Below the pieces are notes generated by a model. That model was given only the letters and a program-made list of their open reading frames with translations. It was not told where the DNA came from and made no database searches. From Anaerolineae bacterium (GTDB taxonomy: Bacteria; Chloroflexota; Anaerolineae; Aggregatilineales; Phototrophicaceae): DNA of 64,000 nt. A program made the position numbers and the translations under genes. This document shows, piece after piece, positions 61,918 to 64,000 of this stretch. The first letter of the stretch is position 1. Each line of letters begins with the position of its first letter. Where the stretch lies: assembly GCA_020849765.1 (NCBI GenBank), contig JADLAY010000049.1, positions 1 through 64,000 on the forward strand. Direction: 5' to 3'.

Positions 61918-63219
61918 CTATCCTCCTGACGATTCGGCAGTCACTTCCGGGTTGTTCGCCGCATCGAGCCGCTCGGTCGCCAGTTCGCGTAGCTCTGCCA
62001 GATCCGACAGCATCTCATAGGCACCGTGCCACTGGGTGTAGTCCGCGCCCTGCATCCAGGCGCCGAACTTGGCAGTGCGTCCCCAATGATGCCAGAGTTC
62101 GAAGTAGGTGAAGTCAATCGGCTCGTCGAATGCAGCAGCGGTCAGCAATCCCTGGTCTTTCAGCGGCTGCATGATCTGGTCACTTTCGATCACGCGATCA
62201 TTGATCGCCGCTACCAGCGTATCGCCATCGGTGTAGAAATTGTCAATGAACTCGGCGTTATGGCATTCGCGGCAGACATTCTGCATCCGCACCTCGTTAT
62301 CCTGGTACGCGGGACGGTGCTCGCTGATGGGCGCAAACAGATACCAGGTCAGCCGGTCGCCGACGTCATGGGTCGTGCCGCTGGCACCGAAGCCGCTAAT
62401 GTGGCAGGTGGCGCAGGTCGGGGCTGGAAAGTCGTTGACGGTGAGCGTGCCCGGTTCGGCATCCCAGTTCCAGGTATCGCCGCTGGTGGCATAAGCGATG
62501 CCGTGCGCCGACTCGGTGTAAATCTCCCACTGGGGATGATCGGGACCGATGTGGCAGTTGTTGCAGGTCTCCGGATGCCGCGCCTGCGACAGGCTGAACT
62601 CGTGGCGCAGATGGCACTTCTGGCACTGCCCAACCGATTCGTCGAGCGCGGGTCGCCCGATATTGTGGCAGCTCTCGCAGGCGAAACGGGTGATCGCCGG
62701 ACCTTCCAGCGCAGCGATGGCATTCCGCGACTTATCGGGCGCGTATTGCCCTTCGGGAATAGCTTCATACATGGCGAGCAGATTCTGCGAAAGCCCCTCC
62801 GTGCCGAAGACGGCGACATAGGCGGGAAGTCCGTGACGGCTGGCATTGTACTGTGCGACCTCGGTGCCGTGACACTTGGCGCACATGGCGGAAGTTGGCG
62901 AAGCCAGCACATAGGTCCCCTCGTGCGCTACCGCGCCGGGGTAATCGACATTGACGACGTGGCAGTCTTCGCACTTGACGCTGGCGGTAGCCATCGTGCT
63001 GTGCCCGAACTGTTCGACGATGCCGGGGGTTGAGTTGCGATGGCAGGTGACGCAGGCATTATCGCTGTTTGCCAATGCATCGACCGGTCCAACTGTCGGA
63101 GATACCGCCCGGGTAATCGCAAACATGACCAGCGCTAGCCCGACAACCACGATAGTACTCATTAGCCCGATGACAAACACCCGCATCGAGCCTCTCGCTG
63201 TTGGGTCAGACTGAGACAT
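61918..63219 (-). CDS. Membrane-anchored octaheme c-type cytochrome
   Basis: This 433-residue protein has one N-terminal anchor (VIGLMSTIVVVGLALVMFAI) and eight CxxCH haem sites: CVTCH, CEDCH, CAKCH, CESCH, CQKCH, CNNCH, CATCH and CRECH. The count and spacing, with the first three hemes close together, resemble the hydroxylamine-oxidoreductase/octaheme nitrite or tetrathionate reductase group. The C-terminus keeps the helical YFELWHHWGR region. The lack of an obvious crosslinking Tyr argues for reductive or electron-transfer use. It would face the outside. AAAGGGGG precedes the ATG. Upstream, 63220-63503 holds only the leader. Confidence 0.85.
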   Translation of the reverse strand: MSQSDPTARGSMRVFVIGLMSTIVVVGLALVMFAITRAVSPTVGPVDALANSDNACVTCHRNSTPGIVEQFGHSTMATASVKCEDCHVVNVDYPGAVAHEGTYVLASPTSAMCAKCHGTEVAQYNASRHGLPAYVAVFGTEGLSQNLLAMYEAIPEGQYAPDKSRNAIAALEGPAITRFACESCHNIGRPALDESVGQCQKCHLRHEFSLSQARHPETCNNCHIGPDHPQWEIYTESAHGIAYATSGDTWNWDAEPGTLTVNDFPAPTCATCHISGFGASGTTHDVGDRLTWYLFAPISEHRPAYQDNEVRMQNVCRECHNAEFIDNFYTDGDTLVAAINDRVIESDQIMQPLKDQGLLTAAAFDEPIDFTYFELWHHWGRTAKFGAWMQGADYTQWHGAYEMLSDLAELRELATERLDAANNPEVTAESSGG

Positions 63220-63503
63220 AAATACCCCCTTTTCTCTAGTTCAAATAAATATCGTTCTGGCTCTACCCCGTTCACATCCGACAATGACATGGTGAATTTA
63301 ACAAATTGGTGATTCCAACGCAGCGTAGCACCTGAGAATCAGGAACTTTAGTGACAGAGATCATGAGGAAGTTATGATAGAAAGTGCAACGACAATGGCG
63401 AGAACGAATCCAGTGATCAACGACGAGCCGATCGCTTTGCTCGGAATGAAATGCCCGGCGCGCGAGGCGATGTGGTCGGAAAATCTGGTCGCATCAGCCG
63501 GCG

Positions 63504-64000
63504 TTAACCGCCCGCTACAGGTTCACTGCCTGGTTGTTCTTCAGCAATACCGAATTCACTTATCAGCTGTGCCACCCATGCCTGGATACGGGAGTCGGTC
63601 AGTTCGGGCTGATGGTCTTCATCCAGCGCCAACCCCAGGAAGTAATCCCCTTCCAGCGCCAGCGAATCCCAATGCTGATAGCCTTTCGCTGACCAGAGAC
63701 CGACCAAATCTCCCCCACACTCCATAACTTTGTCCGCTAGGATACCGACCGCGTCGAGGAAGGTCGAGCTGTATTCGTACTGGTCTCCCAGCCCAAAGAT
63801 GGCGATTGTCTTGCCGGTCAGGTCAAGCGCGTCCATCTTCGGGAAGAAAATGTACCAGTCGTCCTGAAGCTGCCCGATGTTCCACGTCGGGATACCGAAG
63901 ATCAACTTATCCCAGTGCTCAATATCTTCAATGGAGGTGTGGGCGATGTTGGCGACCGAAACGAGATCTGGCTCGTAAGCATCAAACGCTACCCTAATGC
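63504..64000 (-). CDS. Flavodoxin (5-prime end beyond the window)
   Basis: The minus strand reads in frame from the window edge: the segment VSVANIAHTSIEDIEHWDK, then LIFGIPTWNIGQLQDDW (the flavin-contact Trp loop), IAIFGLGDQYEYSSTFLDAVG and GYQHWDSLALEGDYFLGLALDEDHQ. These are the standard FMN-binding loops of long-chain flavodoxins, which carry electrons in place of ferredoxin. The N-terminal phosphate-binding loop lies outside the window. The C-terminus ends in a short Gly/Pro extension. Confidence 0.9.
   Translation of the reverse strand, partial: IRVAFDAYEPDLVSVANIAHTSIEDIEHWDKLIFGIPTWNIGQLQDDWYIFFPKMDALDLTGKTIAIFGLGDQYEYSSTFLDAVGILADKVMECGGDLVGLWSAKGYQHWDSLALEGDYFLGLALDEDHQPELTDSRIQAWVAQLISEFGIAEEQPGSEPVAGG

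Noticed and set aside
63374..63727. 117-codon + strand frame near the right edge
   Set aside because: Its second half is antisense to the flavodoxin gene, and the first half has no ribosome site or known domain.

Overview
The window looks like a large conjugative or integrative element in a Chloroflexota (probably Anaerolineae-like) genome, joined on its right to chromosomal genes. The phylum is an inference. It rests on the moderately high GC content, the short-leader, ATGA-coupled gene style, a type IV secretion set without recognisable VirB8/9/10 outer-membrane parts, GAAC-N4-GTTC-type SOS operators, and an ImuA-ImuB-DnaE2 cassette. No rRNA, tRNA or CRISPR array was seen.

Region by region. 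1-13.3 kb (+ strand): conjugation genes (VirB6/TrbL-like membrane protein, VirB2-like pilin, VirB3-like, VirB4 ATPase), a topoisomerase IA relative that has lost its catalytic residues, a ribbon-helix-helix protein and two related acidic proteins. A reverse-strand CPBP protease interrupts the set. 13.4-14.2 kb: a PIN toxin-antitoxin pair. 14.3-17.8 kb (- strand): HU-like protein, VirD4 coupling ATPase, a tiny membrane protein, relaxase and a MobC-like protein. Just upstream of these is a 280-bp array of nine hairpins (candidate oriT or structured RNA).

18.4-31.8 kb (+): the standout locus. It is a five-gene defence operon of an Eco57I-type N6-adenine methylase with a HEPN-like tail, a PIWI/Argonaute without its catalytic residues, a PD-(D/E)XK nuclease translationally coupled to it, an Mrr-type nuclease, and a PLD-nuclease/SNF2-helicase. 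The Argonaute-nuclease-Mrr block is visibly AT-richer than the genes on either side, as if a pAgo cassette had been inserted into an existing methylase-helicase pair.

32.3-52.5 kb (- strand): DNA metabolism and PRTRC cassette (SSB, ThiF-like, PRTRC B and C, other small proteins), a primase-like protein, a methyltransferase-helicase fusion ending in a clamp-binding motif, a Vsr/DUF559-like nuclease and a SLOG protein. A compact 5,862-bp Tn7-like transposon (TnsA-TnsB fusion, TnsC, TniQ) sits inside the PRTRC operon. Its ends (TGT...ACA) and 5-bp target duplication (CTGAA) can be read directly. Its end replaces exactly five codons of the interrupted gene and supplies a new Shine-Dalgarno sequence and ATG. 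Two intergenic regions (32.72-32.93 kb and 52.89-53.16 kb) fold into similar elaborate structures with very long stems, and are candidate noncoding RNAs.

53.9-60.5 kb (- strand): a mobile SOS/mutagenesis module of LexA-type DNA-binding domain without peptidase, ImuA, ImuB, a DUF6504-like protein, DnaE2 and a degenerate SRAP (YedK-like) protein. Three promoters here carry GAAC-N4-GTTC-like operators. 60.6-60.8 kb: a broken IS256-family transposase that probably marks the island edge. 61-64 kb: chromosomal redox genes (seven-segment membrane protein, octaheme cytochrome c, flavodoxin cut by the window end).
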